In this document: one piece after another, positions 43,266 to 55,481 of the stretch
Layout of the letters: each line of letters opens with the position of its first letter
Numbering within the stretch: the stretch's first letter is position 1
DNA from: Paraphoma chrysanthemicola
Taxonomy: Eukaryota > Ascomycota > Dothideomycetes > Pleosporales > Phaeosphaeriaceae
NCBI GenBank assembly: GCA_020744225.1
Contig: JAGMWG010000024.1
Span: 62,001-126,000, forward strand
Length of the DNA: 64,000 bases
Reading direction: 5' to 3'
Translations under genes and position numbers: made by a program
Notes under the pieces: model-generated
What the model was told of the DNA's origin: nothing
Databases searched by the model: none
The model's input: only the letters and a program-made list of their open reading frames with translations

Positions 43266-44919
43266 CCAGTAACGAAGCATGTTGAGTGAGTAAACGCTGG
43301 CGTTGGACATGATGGTGCGATACCCCTGGTCTCATTTCCACGCGTCCGTACGGCGTTATTTGTCCTTCATCTGGAGAGTTTTGATAGATTATGAAATGTC
43401 TCAAAGCGCAAGTCTTGAGAAGCGATTGAGCTTCGAAACCTTGGAACGCACTTAGATTTGCTTCAGAGCAAGCCGAACAATCGAGTTCGCCCGTTACTAG
43501 ATCCTCCTGCAATCTGTTTCAGGTACACACGTGATACACTCAATTAGACTTGGTTAACTTGATCCCAAAAGTATGGCACACAGCGCATGCGGAAGTACAG
43601 CGCTCCCGGAGCGTAGGCCAACTTGAAAAAGCGCCTATCACGTAACGCGGAAGTCTCGGTAACTAGTTTGAATGCAGAGTACATCTGTAAACCTTATCTT
43701 AGGCTAGTTTTGATAGCTTCTCCTGTAGATGTTAATGCATAGCTATCCTTGAGCGACTAGTACTCTAGTCCGGGCAGCTAACGAATTCATTCACCCATCT
43801 ACGTGGCCATATGCTTCCAACTTGTTTTAAGGGATGCGAGCGTCAAGTATGCTTGTGGCTTTGGAACGTCCGCAGTCTTGGAGACAACCCACGTGACCTT
43901 ACGAAAAGCACGTCGAGCTCGGGGTGAATTGCCCCGACCTCTGGACTAATTACCTGACCACGGGGAGTGTCGCTCGAGCTTAATCAACACCTCGTTGCCA
44001 CCGGTTGTTTCTCGACTCACCTGCCAAAGATTCACCGCATCGCGCTGACAACAGCAACATCTCACTTCGTGTGCTTATCGCTTAAATTATGTTCCATCTC
44101 GCCTGAGGTCACGTTGAGGCGCGTGCGATAGCCACGCGCAGCTCGGGAACGCGCAATTAAATTCCGGTAGACTCGCTCGAGGTACACAGCAGTAAGATCC
44201 CACGTATGCCATCATCGCATCCGTATCGCCCGTCCAATCTGGTTGCGGCTTGGTCTCTGGAGAGGAACGAAGAATTATCCGGTGCCTTTAACACACTTTA
44301 TCCGTAACATGGCGGACTGTGGGTATGGAGGGGCAAAGAGTCGACCCCACCATCGTCACTGTGGTTACGCTCATTTGCGAATTTCCAGGTCCACGGCAAC
44401 ACAAAGATCTCACGTATGAAAATCCTCCAACTGCAGATGTCCAGATCAGCCGTCATGCTGTTCTGAATTTCGAGGCAAAGTATTGGACCTTATCGACATG
44501 CCAACGGTGATTTGGTCGGATCCGTCCCTCCGAGACACAACCAAGCCCTGAGACAATCGCCTGGTCCAAAGGATGCGGCGCAACAACGTGGCTAATTGAC
44601 AGCGGGAGGGTCTCCAACTAGGGTAAAGAAGCAAGCTACAGACCCAATGCTCCGGGAGAAGACGCAGGGTCGTATCTATCTAGCCATTAGAGCGGCGTAT
44701 ATGTTCGGCAGACGCCAGGAATTTTTGCGGTCATCTGTGATCTACTGTAAGGACATGGTTGCTGCGCGTTTCTGCCGCTCAAGTATTAATACAGTCCGAT
44801 CCGTCTCTTCTACAAGTCTTTTCAAAAGCTCTTTCCTCCCTTCCACTCGTACTTGCAAAGGCAGAACTATTGCGCCCACACCAAGACTTACATTCCCGAA
44901 TCGAAACTTCTTTGCAACA
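43266..44919. other. Intergenic 1.65 kb
   Basis: No gene supported. The last 165 bp is open in frame with the following aldo-keto reductase from an ATG at 44755, encoding a basic Ser/Arg-rich leader. A TATTAATA string lies near 44786. Confidence 0.45.
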
Positions 44920-46193
44920 ATGGCTATCGAAACACCCTATGTTACGCTGAACGATGGCAATAAGATGCCCCAGGTTGGCTTTGGCCTCTGGAAGGTCGAC
45001 AACGCGACCTGCGCGGACACCGTCTACAATGCGATCAAGACTGGGTACAGGTTATTCGACGGAGCTTGCGGTATGTTTACCTTCCTCTTTGCGCCGCACC
45101 AACCGCACTGTGAAGCTATTGCCCGCGAGGAATGCTTCAGACTGCGAGCTCGCTCCAGCGGCCCGTCAGCCATTTTCTGACGATCGCGTCGCGTCGAATG
45201 CTCACGGGCGGCGAATCCGATTTGCCGGTGGCTTGAATCCTTCTACGATTCTCGGAATGCTAGCGCCATGCATCGGAACCAGAGCACGCGAGACTATAGT
45301 TACTGACAAATCTCGCAGACTACGGCAACGAAGTCGAGGCTGGTCAGGGTGTTGCGCGCGCCATCAAGGAGGGCCTCGTGAAGCGTGAAGACCTCTTCAT
45401 CGTCTCAAAGCTCTGGCAAACATTCCACGACTACGAGCAGGTCGAGCCCATTACCAAGAAGCAGCTTAAGGACTGGGGCATTGACTACTTCGACCTGTAC
45501 CTGATCCATTTCCCCGTTGCGCTGAAGTACGTCTCGCCCGAGACACGGTATCCACCTGGGTGGTTCTCCGACGATGCGAACAGCAAGATCATTCACAGCA
45601 ACGCGCGGCTGGAAGATACATGGAGAGCGTTCGAGGACATCAAGCAGAAGGGCTTGACTAAGAGCATTGGCGTCTCGAATTACTCTGGCGCATTGCTGTT
45701 GGACCTCTTCACATACGCGAAGGTCAAGCCTGCCACACTCCAGATCGAGCACCACCCATACTACGTCCAGCCCTACCTCATCAAGCTCGCCGAGGAGCAC
45801 GACATTAAGGTCACTGCATACTCCTCGTTCGGTCCTCAGTCATTCATCGAGTGCGATATGAAGATTGCCGCAGACACTCCTCTTCTCTTTGACCACCCAG
45901 TCATCAAGAAGATTGCCGAGGCGCACGGCAAGACGCCCGCACAGGTGCTTCTGCGATGGTCGACACAGCGCGGTCTCTCCGTCATCCCCAAGAGCAACTC
46001 GCAGAATCGTCTGCAACAGAACCTGGATGTGACTGGCTTTAACCTCAAGGATTCTGAGATCTCAGACATCTCGGATCTGGACAAGAACCTCAAGTTCAAT
46101 GCTCCCACAAACGTACGCAATTTCTTTGACGTTAGGATATTCCTTCAGCTAATGTATCCTTAGTACGGCATTCCTTGCTACGTCTTCGCATAG
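44920..46193 (+). CDS. Aldo-keto reductase, xylose-reductase type
   Basis: Three exons (44920-45070, 45319-46112, 46164-46193) encode 324 aa, the length of fungal D-xylose reductases. The tetrad is visible: Asp in LFDGACDYGNE with Tyr of YGNE, Lys in IVSKLW and His in YLIHFPV. The cofactor motif IPKSNSQNRLQQN follows, and the short last exon supplies NYGIPCYVFA. The enzyme reduces xylose and other aldoses with NADPH in the cytosol, the first step of pentose use. The family sets the first Met at MAIETPYVTL. The 248-nt first intron is unusually long. An in-frame upstream ATG could add a mitochondrial-type leader. Confidence 0.93.
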
Positions 46194-48928
46194 ACACACA
46201 TATCCGCTTCGAACTGGGCAAGAATACATGGCGACGATTACTTGACACGCATCTGCGATATTGGCGTCATATATAGATACCTAGGTAGCATTCACCTATA
46301 GCAATGAGCAGTCGAAACAGACTTTACAACGAACCTATTATTAGCATGCTTCCCCGCTGGGTCATCTGTTAGCGTTGCTGCCACCACAACCGCATAAGTC
46401 AATAGTAACACATGACGGAAAGGCCCAGTGCTTACAAGCCACGTCAGAGACGCTAGATTGTTGTACACTAATAGTACAGATTTGTAGCGCGCAGCGCGCC
46501 TGCACAACGCGCCATCACATGTTCTACTCGACCACATAAATTCCCATCACGTCAAGCCCCACTTCGTTCCCACAAACACCCCGCTCCAGCATATTGCGCG
46601 TCACACATCACATCGGTTGGTCGCATTTTCTATTGTACCTATGTTCCAATCGCAACACGCTGCATAATTGAAGTCGAGGGCGGGAAAGCTCATGCTTCAC
46701 TGGCAGTCTAAACAGGACTACATTATTGATCTGAGAACTTGACCATTGGCTCTGCTTAGACACGGACGTAAGAAGCTTCTTCATGTTCCGAAAAGCTCAA
46801 ATTGCGAGGCTAACAGCAAAACTAGCAGCAAGCGTAAGAAAGCCTGATCGCGCAATTGAACTTGAAGCGCTACCCTCGTTTGCGGGCGTGGAGCTACTGT
46901 TTGTCGAGTTCTTACCCTTCAGCTACAGGTCGCAAGTACTAGATCCAAATATACGCATGATAAGAGCTAGTAGTTACCCCGATACCTCACGCAAGCGTTG
47001 CGAGAGCATCAGAAACGGCATGTGGTCCAAGTGTCCTTCCACCTCGTCTTTGGCGTTGCCGACCATCTTTCAAACTCCCCGGTAGTATGGTAATGAGAAT
47101 TGAGGTGTATCAGGCAGGTGATCAAGGCATGGGTTCACGCCAAATGGGGATGTGATGTGAAGGAATTGATCCGCGTAGATTCAAAGGTACGGCAATGATA
47201 TTCTCAGACCGAACATGAACCTCCAGGCAATATACCCACTAGGTTCAACCTGTCGAATTTGAAACGAGCGAACCAGAGCCATCTCAATTTCTCCTGCGGA
47301 TCCTACAGGAATAAAGTTTATAGATCCGTCTGCGCGAGCTCTTCCGCGCATCGTCCGATTCCGTGAGAGGGTTCACATAACTTCAAAAGTATTTCTTCGG
47401 AGACATTGCAATTAGAGATGTTAAAAACCGAATCCTATTCCGTTTCGAACTTCGCAATTCGCTAGGAACAATTTGCTTTACTCTATTTCGCTGCCGACAA
47501 TCTAGCAGAACAGACATTCTCGCGTACCTCTCTCGACTCAAAAACAAGTGTCCCATCCAGACTACAACAAACTGCATTTAGATAACCACAAAACACAGTC
47601 TTGATCAATGACGCGCATCTCCCCACCCCAAAAATAAAAACGCGCAATCACATGTTCTGTCACTTCCCCTCAGCCCTACCCTCTTCCGTCTGCCCCCAAA
47701 TCCCAGCCACACGTCACGTCACGTCAGCAGTCCCCCCACTCCGCTCTTCCAAGCACAAAGAGAGACCCCGCTCTGCCACATCACATGCGTATGGTCGATC
47801 CTGGCAAGTCCAGACAACGTGAGCGACAGGGTAATTTCCCTGATCTAGCTGTAGGGCATGGGACGGGATGCATGCATGCAGGCAGGGTAATTTGGACGAA
47901 ATTCGGAAGAGCCTTGTGGTGAATAATCACTCACTATGGGAGGGTTTATGTGCTGACACTGGTTTTAGGTAGGAGGTAGTGTTATCAGCAAATATGCGCC
48001 ATGACTTGCATCATGTTTATTTGCGCAAAATCGACAAGTGAAATTATTCGCAAAGGTAGGATATGAAGTCGTGCACCATCGTATGTACCGTACTTCATAG
48101 CAAAAAGCATCCCTGCACTCATCGCCCAAGATCCCTGATGTGTGAACGCGACGGGCGCGCCGGCGCCACAAATGACGGTGGACAACGCTTGCTTCGCTGG
48201 TGGTGCCTCATCCGCACCGATCGTAGACTATCCGCTTCGCTCCGAGCGCGCGATGACTGGCTGCATCGTACTGCCAAAGAGTCCAAGTGCCCGATGAGGC
48301 AGCCAGCACTAGTCCTAATGCGCGAGTGTGCATAGCGAGCTTTGGAAGCTTGAAAGTGTCGGTGTCGCGTGTCTTGGAAAAGCAAACCATTGCATTGGAG
48401 GTTTCTGTCACCATTCTCCCCTGCCCTCGACATCAGTCCCACTGTGTACACCTTTTCGAGTACCCGTACTGCTCGTTGCATCCTGTCGTAACGTTCCACC
48501 AAACACCGAATGACCTCATCTCATCGTCCGTGTCCGTGCATCCGTTCCGCGGCATCCCGGAGCTAAACCAAAGCTCCGCACGCTCCATACCCACGCTCTC
48601 ATAAGCTGCTCGGTTTTGCCCTGCAGCTCCGGCAAAGACAGGCATTGTGCTGTTCGACACGTCCTGGATATATAAGCGTGACATTAGGTCCTCGACACGT
48701 CGTGTTGCGACTGGATTTCGCTGGTTCGGATCGCTGGATTGACGACTGAAACACTCCAAACGCAGGCACTCGCTGGAACGACAAATCGACTGGATCGTTG
48801 CTGCGGATATATACTAGGACTGGAGTACTTCGCGTGGGATTTGATCTCGCTTGAAATTGTTCCTCGACCGCTTGGTCCGGCTGGATTGTCGTGACGGATA
48901 TTGGAGACGTCGTCTCAAGTGCAACACG
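46194..48928. other. Intergenic 2.7 kb
   Basis: The largest gene-free gap in the window. No coding region, RNA gene or transposon is recognised. It contains a triple ACGTC at 47711-47725 and a GCATGCATGCAGGCAGG string near 47869. Confidence 0.45.
47711..47726 (-). promoter_or_regulatory. Triple TGACGT-like (CRE/bZIP) repeat
   Basis: ACGTC occurs three times head to tail; on the minus strand this reads TGACGTGACGTGACGT. CRE-type sites bind Atf1/CREB bZIP factors. It lies 1.2 kb before the next gene, so function is speculative. Confidence 0.25.
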
Positions 48929-49694
48929 ATGGTGTTAACCAAAGAGCAGTCGCAGACCAGGTACACTTTCCGCATGACTACCTCCATTGTCACTTTGCTG
49001 ACATGTTAGCAGATTCCTCGCCATCCTCCTCCCCGCCCTTACACTATGCACGCACACGCTCCTCGCGCTCTCCTTCGCGCTACCCGGTAGCGAACAAGCA
49101 TTCTGGTCCTTCGTATACAACCTATGCGCAGCAGGCGCCAGTATATTTGGACTATTCGGCGCAGTCAAGGTAAGCAGTTACTTTCTCTAAGCGTGGTAGG
49201 ATTCGTCCGAAAAGCGTCCGGTCGAAGTGATGACGATTCTGGAGCCGAGACAAGGTGTGACGGGTTGCTAACATCTGACTGCGTAGTTGATTCCGAGCTT
49301 CGTGTCAGCTTACACACTCATGCACACCTCGACTCTATCGTTCGTCACGCTCGCGCTCGCAAACATTATCATCCCCTTCGATGCTGGGTTCTTGAACCCG
49401 GTGATTCCGAGTTGGCATGTCGACGAGAACGCGATATGTCGAGACATTGATGCCGGGTTTGGCTGGGACGAAGAGTGGTTGGTCAAGTGCTCGAAGAACT
49501 TCTACACCGTGATGTCGGTAGTTGCGTGGAGCGGGTTGTTTTTGATGTTTGCGCAGTGGTGGGCACTGTGGACCGTGAGGAGATGGGGCAAGGAGCTGAG
49601 GTTCCAGAGACTGAGAGACAGAACGGATGTGGAGAAGATGGGAAGGTTGGAAGAGGAAGTCGGATTTATGCATGATGACAAGACACGACTATGA
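48929..49694 (+). CDS. Four-TM membrane protein of unknown function
   Basis: Three exons (48929-48960, 49010-49169, 49287-49694) total 600 nt, 199 aa. Four hydrophobic helices are visible: FLAILLPALTLCTHTLLALS, FWSFVYNLCAAGASIFGLFG, FVSAYTLMHTSTLSFVTLAL and VMSVVAWSGLFLMFAQWWAL. The loop between TM3 and TM4 has Cys residues (ENAICRDIDAGFGWDEEWLVKCSK), probably a disulfide-linked extracellular or luminal loop as in tetraspanin-like proteins. The tail is basic then acidic and cytosolic. I do not recognise the family. Confidence 0.75.
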
Positions 49695-49956
49695 AAATGA
49701 ATAGCAATGATATATGACATACAAAGGGTATATTACAGACCTCGCCCTACTCACTCGATCTTGGTATATCGTTGCGATTCGAAGGACGGTGAGGCTGGTG
49801 ACTAATATCCGGCTAGAGCATCTCCTGCATCTTGAGGAGGACTATCGAGCAAACCTTGTCTGGTGGTGCTCGGACCGAACCCTACTCCTCGAAACGTACT
49901 GGTAAGTTGACCTTCAACTTCCGATTGCGATGATCTGAAGAGCCGGTCAAAATCGA

Positions 49957-50628
49957 TCACATTTGAGCATCGACTCTTTTTCGCAACCTACCAGGATCTA
50001 TCCAAGTCTCTCTAACCATGAGCCTTCCTTGACCATTCTGACTGCCCGTCTCGCGCCAGAAGAGAAAATCTCGACATTCTTCACGATTATTCAGGTACCT
50101 GGTGTACGTCCTCACTGGCCGGTATGCACAACTATCGCATTTGCAATCGCACTTTACCCTACCTTGAACGTTTCCGCAGTGCATGCACATGATGTCCATC
50201 TGCGAGATCCACTCATTTCTCTCGCCAGGCTCTGTGTGTAAAACGAGTGCCAGCTCGCTGACGTGCCAGGCGCAAAACCGCTGAGGGAGTTCGACGATAT
50301 CTATTCGCTGGTAGTCATCCGTAAGCGAGGATGGCACACATGCGGGACTGCTCGAGGACTTGAAGACGTTGAGTGGGTAGACCTTCTTGCAACGGACACA
50401 GCGCAGATGGCTAGACTCCGTTTTGGATTGCTTCAGGTACGTCCTGATTGCGAGTTGCGCGCAATGCGAGATTGATGTGTTCTTTAGTCGCGTTCCAAGG
50501 CTCAGAGTATTGTTGAAGTTTCGGTGAGTGAGTTCAAGGGATAGAATAGCATCGGGCGGTAGCCAATCTGCGATCTGGAGGATGATTTCAGGTGGTAGGC
50601 TAGTGACGGAAATTGGAGCAGGTTCCAT
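49957..50628 (-). CDS. F-box protein with Cys clusters
   Basis: A single exon encodes 223 aa from the Met of MEPAPISVTSLPPEI; the open frame extends further upstream but this Met directly precedes the F-box. The F-box (residues about 9-45) reads LPPEIILQIADWLPPDAILS then LELTHRNFNNTL. After it come Cys pairs, CVRCKKVYP, and CMHCGNVQGRVKCDCKCDSC, which may bind zinc. F-box proteins recruit targets to SCF ubiquitin ligase through Skp1; the Cys-rich part would be the substrate side by inference. Target unknown. Confidence 0.82.
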   Translation of the reverse strand: MEPAPISVTSLPPEIILQIADWLPPDAILSLELTHRNFNNTLSLGTRLKNTSISHCAQLAIRTYLKQSKTESSHLRCVRCKKVYPLNVFKSSSSPACVPSSLTDDYQRIDIVELPQRFCAWHVSELALVLHTEPGERNEWISQMDIMCMHCGNVQGRVKCDCKCDSCAYRPVRTYTRYLNNREECRDFLFWRETGSQNGQGRLMVRETWIDPGRLRKRVDAQM

Positions 50629-53269
50629 GCCAGTCGAATGTTGATTTCGGGGTGATATCTGGAGCAAGAATTGTTGCAGGGGTGGTTTCCAAGGAAAAGA
50701 TATCGTAGGCGACGTGAAGCTGAGTAGCGCAAACAGATCTACTGTTTGACTCCATCCTCGTGTCACCGCACGCAGAAAGCACTTCTGCCCTAGGGAAGGA
50801 GTGACACATTCCATCGGATCGCAAAGTGGCAGGGCGCGCCTGAGATGAAGAGGGAGCGGAAACGTTTCGTTGAGAGTGTAGGTACTCCATCATGGTTGCT
50901 GAGTGGTAGCATAATGTTTCACAAACCTGGTTTTAAGGAGGGTGTTGCTTTGCCCTCACACGCGTAGGAGCACGTTGGCTGCTTACCGGGCGTAGCCGCG
51001 TCCGGCAAGAGCAATCCATGTTGAAGCGTTTGCTGAGTCCGTGATGTTGGAAGGTCTTGCGCATGCGGTGGCTTTGCTGTCGAGATGATGGTCTGTGGCC
51101 AGCGCGTGACGGCAAACAATGATCTCGAGTACCGCAGCGTTGACCATATCAGGTCACGCAGGAACGCATGCCGAAATTGTGACGAATGACGAGGAAAGAG
51201 CACACGATGAAAGAGTCAAGAGACAACGAAAGACACTCACCTACTTGTACCTTGGCCTACGTTATCTTGGTGGAGAGGACATCACAATGAGTTACATAGT
51301 CAACGCACCAGAGCGGCGACAGCGCAGGGGTGGGCTGCTGGGGTATGTTTAACCGAGAGGAAGGAACGACCATGGGCTGCACCGACTTTCGCCCTGTGGT
51401 CAGCTCGACAGAGAGTAGCCCCAACATCAACTTATATTGCCTCGCCCAGGCGATGAGCGTCGCTGAATACCCAGAGCTTGCAACGTCAGAGATCTGAGGC
51501 TGACGTCTCCAGGAATTCGGCAAGTCATTCCGGGTGGACGACTCAACATGCCCTGTGGAAACGCCTCTACAACCTGCGCGTGGCATCTCGTGCATGTTGC
51601 CGTACTTTGCATATGCTGAATGATTGCTCGAACTCCTCTGTCAGCAGCGAGCATACGAGTTGGCAACGGGCGCACGCATCCACACACACAAGCGCTGCAA
51701 CCGCAGGAAATGCATCTGCACGTCCCCATAACGGTTGCCTCATGTGGAAGCAAAGCCGCTCACTATGTGGCCGACGTGTTGTTGCTCGTCGAGTGAGATA
51801 ACAGCGGTCCTGCCTTCAACTCGACGACAGCGAGAAACAGGTATCGCCTGCAACGCATCTCTCTTCGAGTCGTCGACGTGGTGCATGTGCAATGATGGAA
51901 GACGGGCGCCACTACATCGACATGCTCCCCAAGAACGGTCTTTGGTCAGACCTCATTGGAGGCTCACAGTACTGATCAAGTGGTGCCCCGCACTGTAGTG
52001 GACACGCTTCCGCGTAGTGTGCGATGGAGGGGGCCAGAGGTGATCATGCCGGCATCTAGTGACTGCATCTCCTGCCGAAGACGGACGGGCGCTGCTGATG
52101 CGAATAATGAGGGTTGGCAGTGGATATGGGCGCGAGGTGGGGTTGCGGCCGCCACGGCATGCATCCTTTTTCTGAAATCTCTGCAGCCCACAGGCGCCGC
52201 GGGGCAGCGCTGGTCGGGCTGCGAACTCGCAGGTTCGCAGATGGGCTGCAGAGAAGCACACGCACACACTTATAGACGAGGGCGCCTCATGGATGGGGCT
52301 CTGCGAGTGTCAAACTCCAGATGAACCATGGCACCGCAGTGTGCAGGGTCTCAGGGTCCACGTGAAAGCGGAACATTGCAGGCGCTTGGGCACCGAGTCG
52401 TGGCTCTCCTCCACAGGCCACGGCAGCCAACGCGGATGGTGGTGGTTGAATGAGGAGCCCGGCAGACGGTCACATCACTAGTCCCGCTGCTGCAGCGCAG
52501 CGCATCGCATATCCCGCATTGTTGCTCGAGGCCGGCTCGCGCGCAGTTGCTGCAGACGTCATCCGCGTCTCTGCCCGCCCGGCCGGCGCTGCATCGTGGC
52601 TTCAGCGACAATGAAGACGGCCTGTGTCTCAGCAACGAGCCCGTGTACGAGGCTGCGGCGGCTCAAGTAGGCGACGATGCGAGCCGTTGGTGGGCTAGGG
52701 ACCATTTCCTAAGCTAATTGCGTGCAGCACCACAGGCCCGTGGGCGCTCGCAGCGGAGATTGGGAGATTAGTGCCAGTGCCAGTGCCAGTTCGCTGCTCG
52801 GCCAGCCTTAGCGCGATATTGGAGGGAGGAATCCCGTCTCCTTTCGAGTCGAGCAGCGCCCGCGATCTCTCCCGAGCAGTCCCCTACCCATTTCCCAGCC
52901 CAGCTGCTGCCCTCGGTGACTTCGCTTTGCGCCCAGCAGAGTGAATAGCTGTCGCTCCTTACCCGTTCGTCTGTGTACGTTGTTCCCGCTGCATTTTTCG
53001 GTAAGCGGCACGACCCTGATGTCGAGCATCTCCGCACCCAGAAAAATCCTTTCCGCTACAGTCGACCTCATTTCCCGCCCCCATTCCGTGCATACTTTGG
53101 TTTCCGCCCGACCGTTGTCACTCACTTTGCTGCCATTACTGCCATTGACCGTCTCTGACCTGAGCACAGCTGGCTTCTTGCTCTCGGCACTCCTCCTCCA
53201 CCGTTGTTGCGAGCCACCACACCCGTCTCCTCTCCGCTTCCCGGCCGCAACTTCCTCCCTCGCCCGACC
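50629..53269. other. Intergenic 2.6 kb, GC-rich in its second half
   Basis: No gene is supported. From about 52750 the sequence turns pyrimidine-rich on the plus strand up to the next start codon, suggesting a long 5' leader. A GCCAGT triple repeat lies near 52773-52790. Confidence 0.45.
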
Positions 53270-54740
53270 ATGTCCTACTACAACGACCCCAACTGGTCCT
53301 CGCCAGCACCCGGACGCCAGTCGTCCTGGGAACAGCCCCAGCCGCCCTCGCGCTCAGGTACCGCTCACAGTGTCTACAACGGCGGAAGCACGTTGAGTAA
53401 CTTGGACTTAGGATCCAGCTCGACGGTAAATAGGGAGGAGCTCAATGCTTTTGCCTCCCAGTTTGACGGTACGTCTCCAGACACGCGCTGTGGTGGTGAG
53501 AGATGTCGCTATGCGGGCCGGCGCAAGTTTGCGCCTGGACTCATAACACTTGTACAGGATGGTTGAATGCAGAACTGACACGTTAGCACAGAGGTCGATC
53601 GCGCTGCCGAAAACCTCGCAAAGAGCGGAAAGCCTCCAGGTCCAGGGTTCCCTCCCCAGGCAGGTGGCCGTCGCGAGTCGATGCCCATGGTGAGCCCTGG
53701 TGCACCCCGCCCGTTTCCCGACTATGGTACGAATCCCCAAACAACGTGTAAGATTGGCACTGACAGTCCACAGACCAGCGCATGGGCGGCTCCCAGCGAC
53801 ACCACTCGGTGAGCGAATACGACGGCATGCGATCCCACTCGGCGTCGAACGTCCAGGGCTTCTACCAGAACCAGCGCTATGCGCCGCGCCCCAACGATGC
53901 GGACCAGATGGCTCAGGCGAAGCGCCGGATGGCGGCCCAGCGCGAGCGCGAGCTGCGCAACTACCATCAAGAGCAGCAATATCACAGAAGTAAGGACTCG
54001 GAATCTGGGCAACAATAGAGGAAGGACAGCAGGTTGACTAGGGTAATACAGATGTTTCTGGATCCAAGTCCGACCGCTCCATGAGCCCCAATACCAATAC
54101 CATGAATGAAGATGAGCGTCGCGAGCTCATTGCGCGCCAGCACCGTGCACTGTACGGCGAGAACTCTCAACTGTACAATAACAACCCCACCTCGAGCCAG
54201 GACGTGCGAGTCCAGTCATCGGGTGCCGGCCGCGGTGCTTCACCGCTGGCTTTTGACCCCTTCGGCATGCAGGCGCAGAATGCCGGCGAATCTGCCGTCC
54301 AGATGCCTCCACGAGACAAGGACGCTCCTACCTCTCAGGAGGCCCGTGCCAACAGCAATTCATCTCCGTCCTCCAATCAGAACCCGGCTTTTAGTCTGTT
54401 CGAAACACAGCAGTCGAGTCGCACCTCCAACTCGTCTCCAGGAGGATCACCTCCGGTCCCTGGAACCAACAAGTTGAACGGCTCCGGCGTCGCTCCCATC
54501 GGCACGCGTCCCTCGCAGGGTCTGCAACAGCCAGCGGGAGCACCCCTCGGCAAGCGCACCACCTCGCCCCTGCCGTCGCCGCTGGGGTATAACTCGTATA
54601 ATGCGAGCGAGAGCAACAATGCTGCCACTACTTCGGCTTCTTTGAACCCCTCGTCGACAGTCGCCGACAAGGGCATTTGGAATAACGGTCCCTGGAGCAA
54701 CACGCCGAACCAGGGCGTTCAGGCCTCCGTGTGGGGCTAG
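53270..54740 (+). CDS. Conserved-type low-complexity fungal protein
   Basis: Four exons (53270-53468, 53592-53726, 53774-53989, 54052-54740) encode 412 aa, starting MSYYNDPNWSSPAPGRQSSW. Ordered-looking islands are NREELNAFASQFDEVDRAAE, a charged helix AKRRMAAQRERELRNYHQEQ and ERRELIARQHRALYG. The rest is Ser, Asn, Pro and Gln-rich and disordered, ending GIWNNGPWSNTPNQ. No signal peptide, TM or enzyme motif. I recall similar ascomycete proteins with the same islands but no established function. The long leader and the retained exon phases support expression. Confidence 0.78.
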
Positions 54741-55481
54741 AAAACGGCGTTTTGATATAGAAGCCACGATGCACATCCGGAGTTTTCGCATTACAGGTGT
54801 CCGGGCATATCGTGTCGGTCTTCGAACAATGGGCGGAGCAGGTTACGGGTGGTCGGCGAAAATTCACCCTGGGTTCAGGTCATATGCTGTTACGGCGCGT
54901 TTGCTGCATCTGGGAATCGGAAGATCATATACCATTCAAGCGGCGGTTACAAGGGTGTTCATCATGTCGGATCAAGGTTGACATCAGTTTTTTCTCTTAT
55001 AACGGGTCTGCGGGAGTCCTTGAGGGTTACTTGCTGCTTACTAGGTCTCGCATTTTTGGGATCTGGCGGTGGCATATGCGTTTCGGAGCACGGCTTTGCC
55101 CGTCTCTGCTGATTTTGGGATTGATATATAGGTCTGGCACATTCTACTGGGTAATATGAAAAGTGTTTGGGATATCTCAAAGGACGCCCTGGGCTATGAT
55201 GATCAAAAAAAGTGACTTCAGCACCTCATGTAATGCACAAACGACGGTCGTGTGCTCTTGTCCGGGGCAATCTAAACCGAGGGGTGAAGTGCGGTACTCG
55301 TGATTTGGCCTTGGTCAAAAGGTCCGTGCGGCAATTAGCGAGCTTGAGCCGCGGCGCGCTCTCACCCCAGCTCTCCAGAACCGTGGCCTCTCCGACAAAA
55401 GGATAATTCCGCCAACATTCGCAACATTCCATCTCCCACCACCCCGATCACTTGTCCAAGTCATAGTCGCCATACAGCATC
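54741..55481. other. Intergenic 0.74 kb
   Basis: 3' flank of the low-complexity protein and promoter of Sec61-beta. No feature beyond that. Confidence 0.45.

Noticed and set aside
52770..52792. GCCAGT triple repeat
   Set aside because: A short simple repeat with no further support for function.
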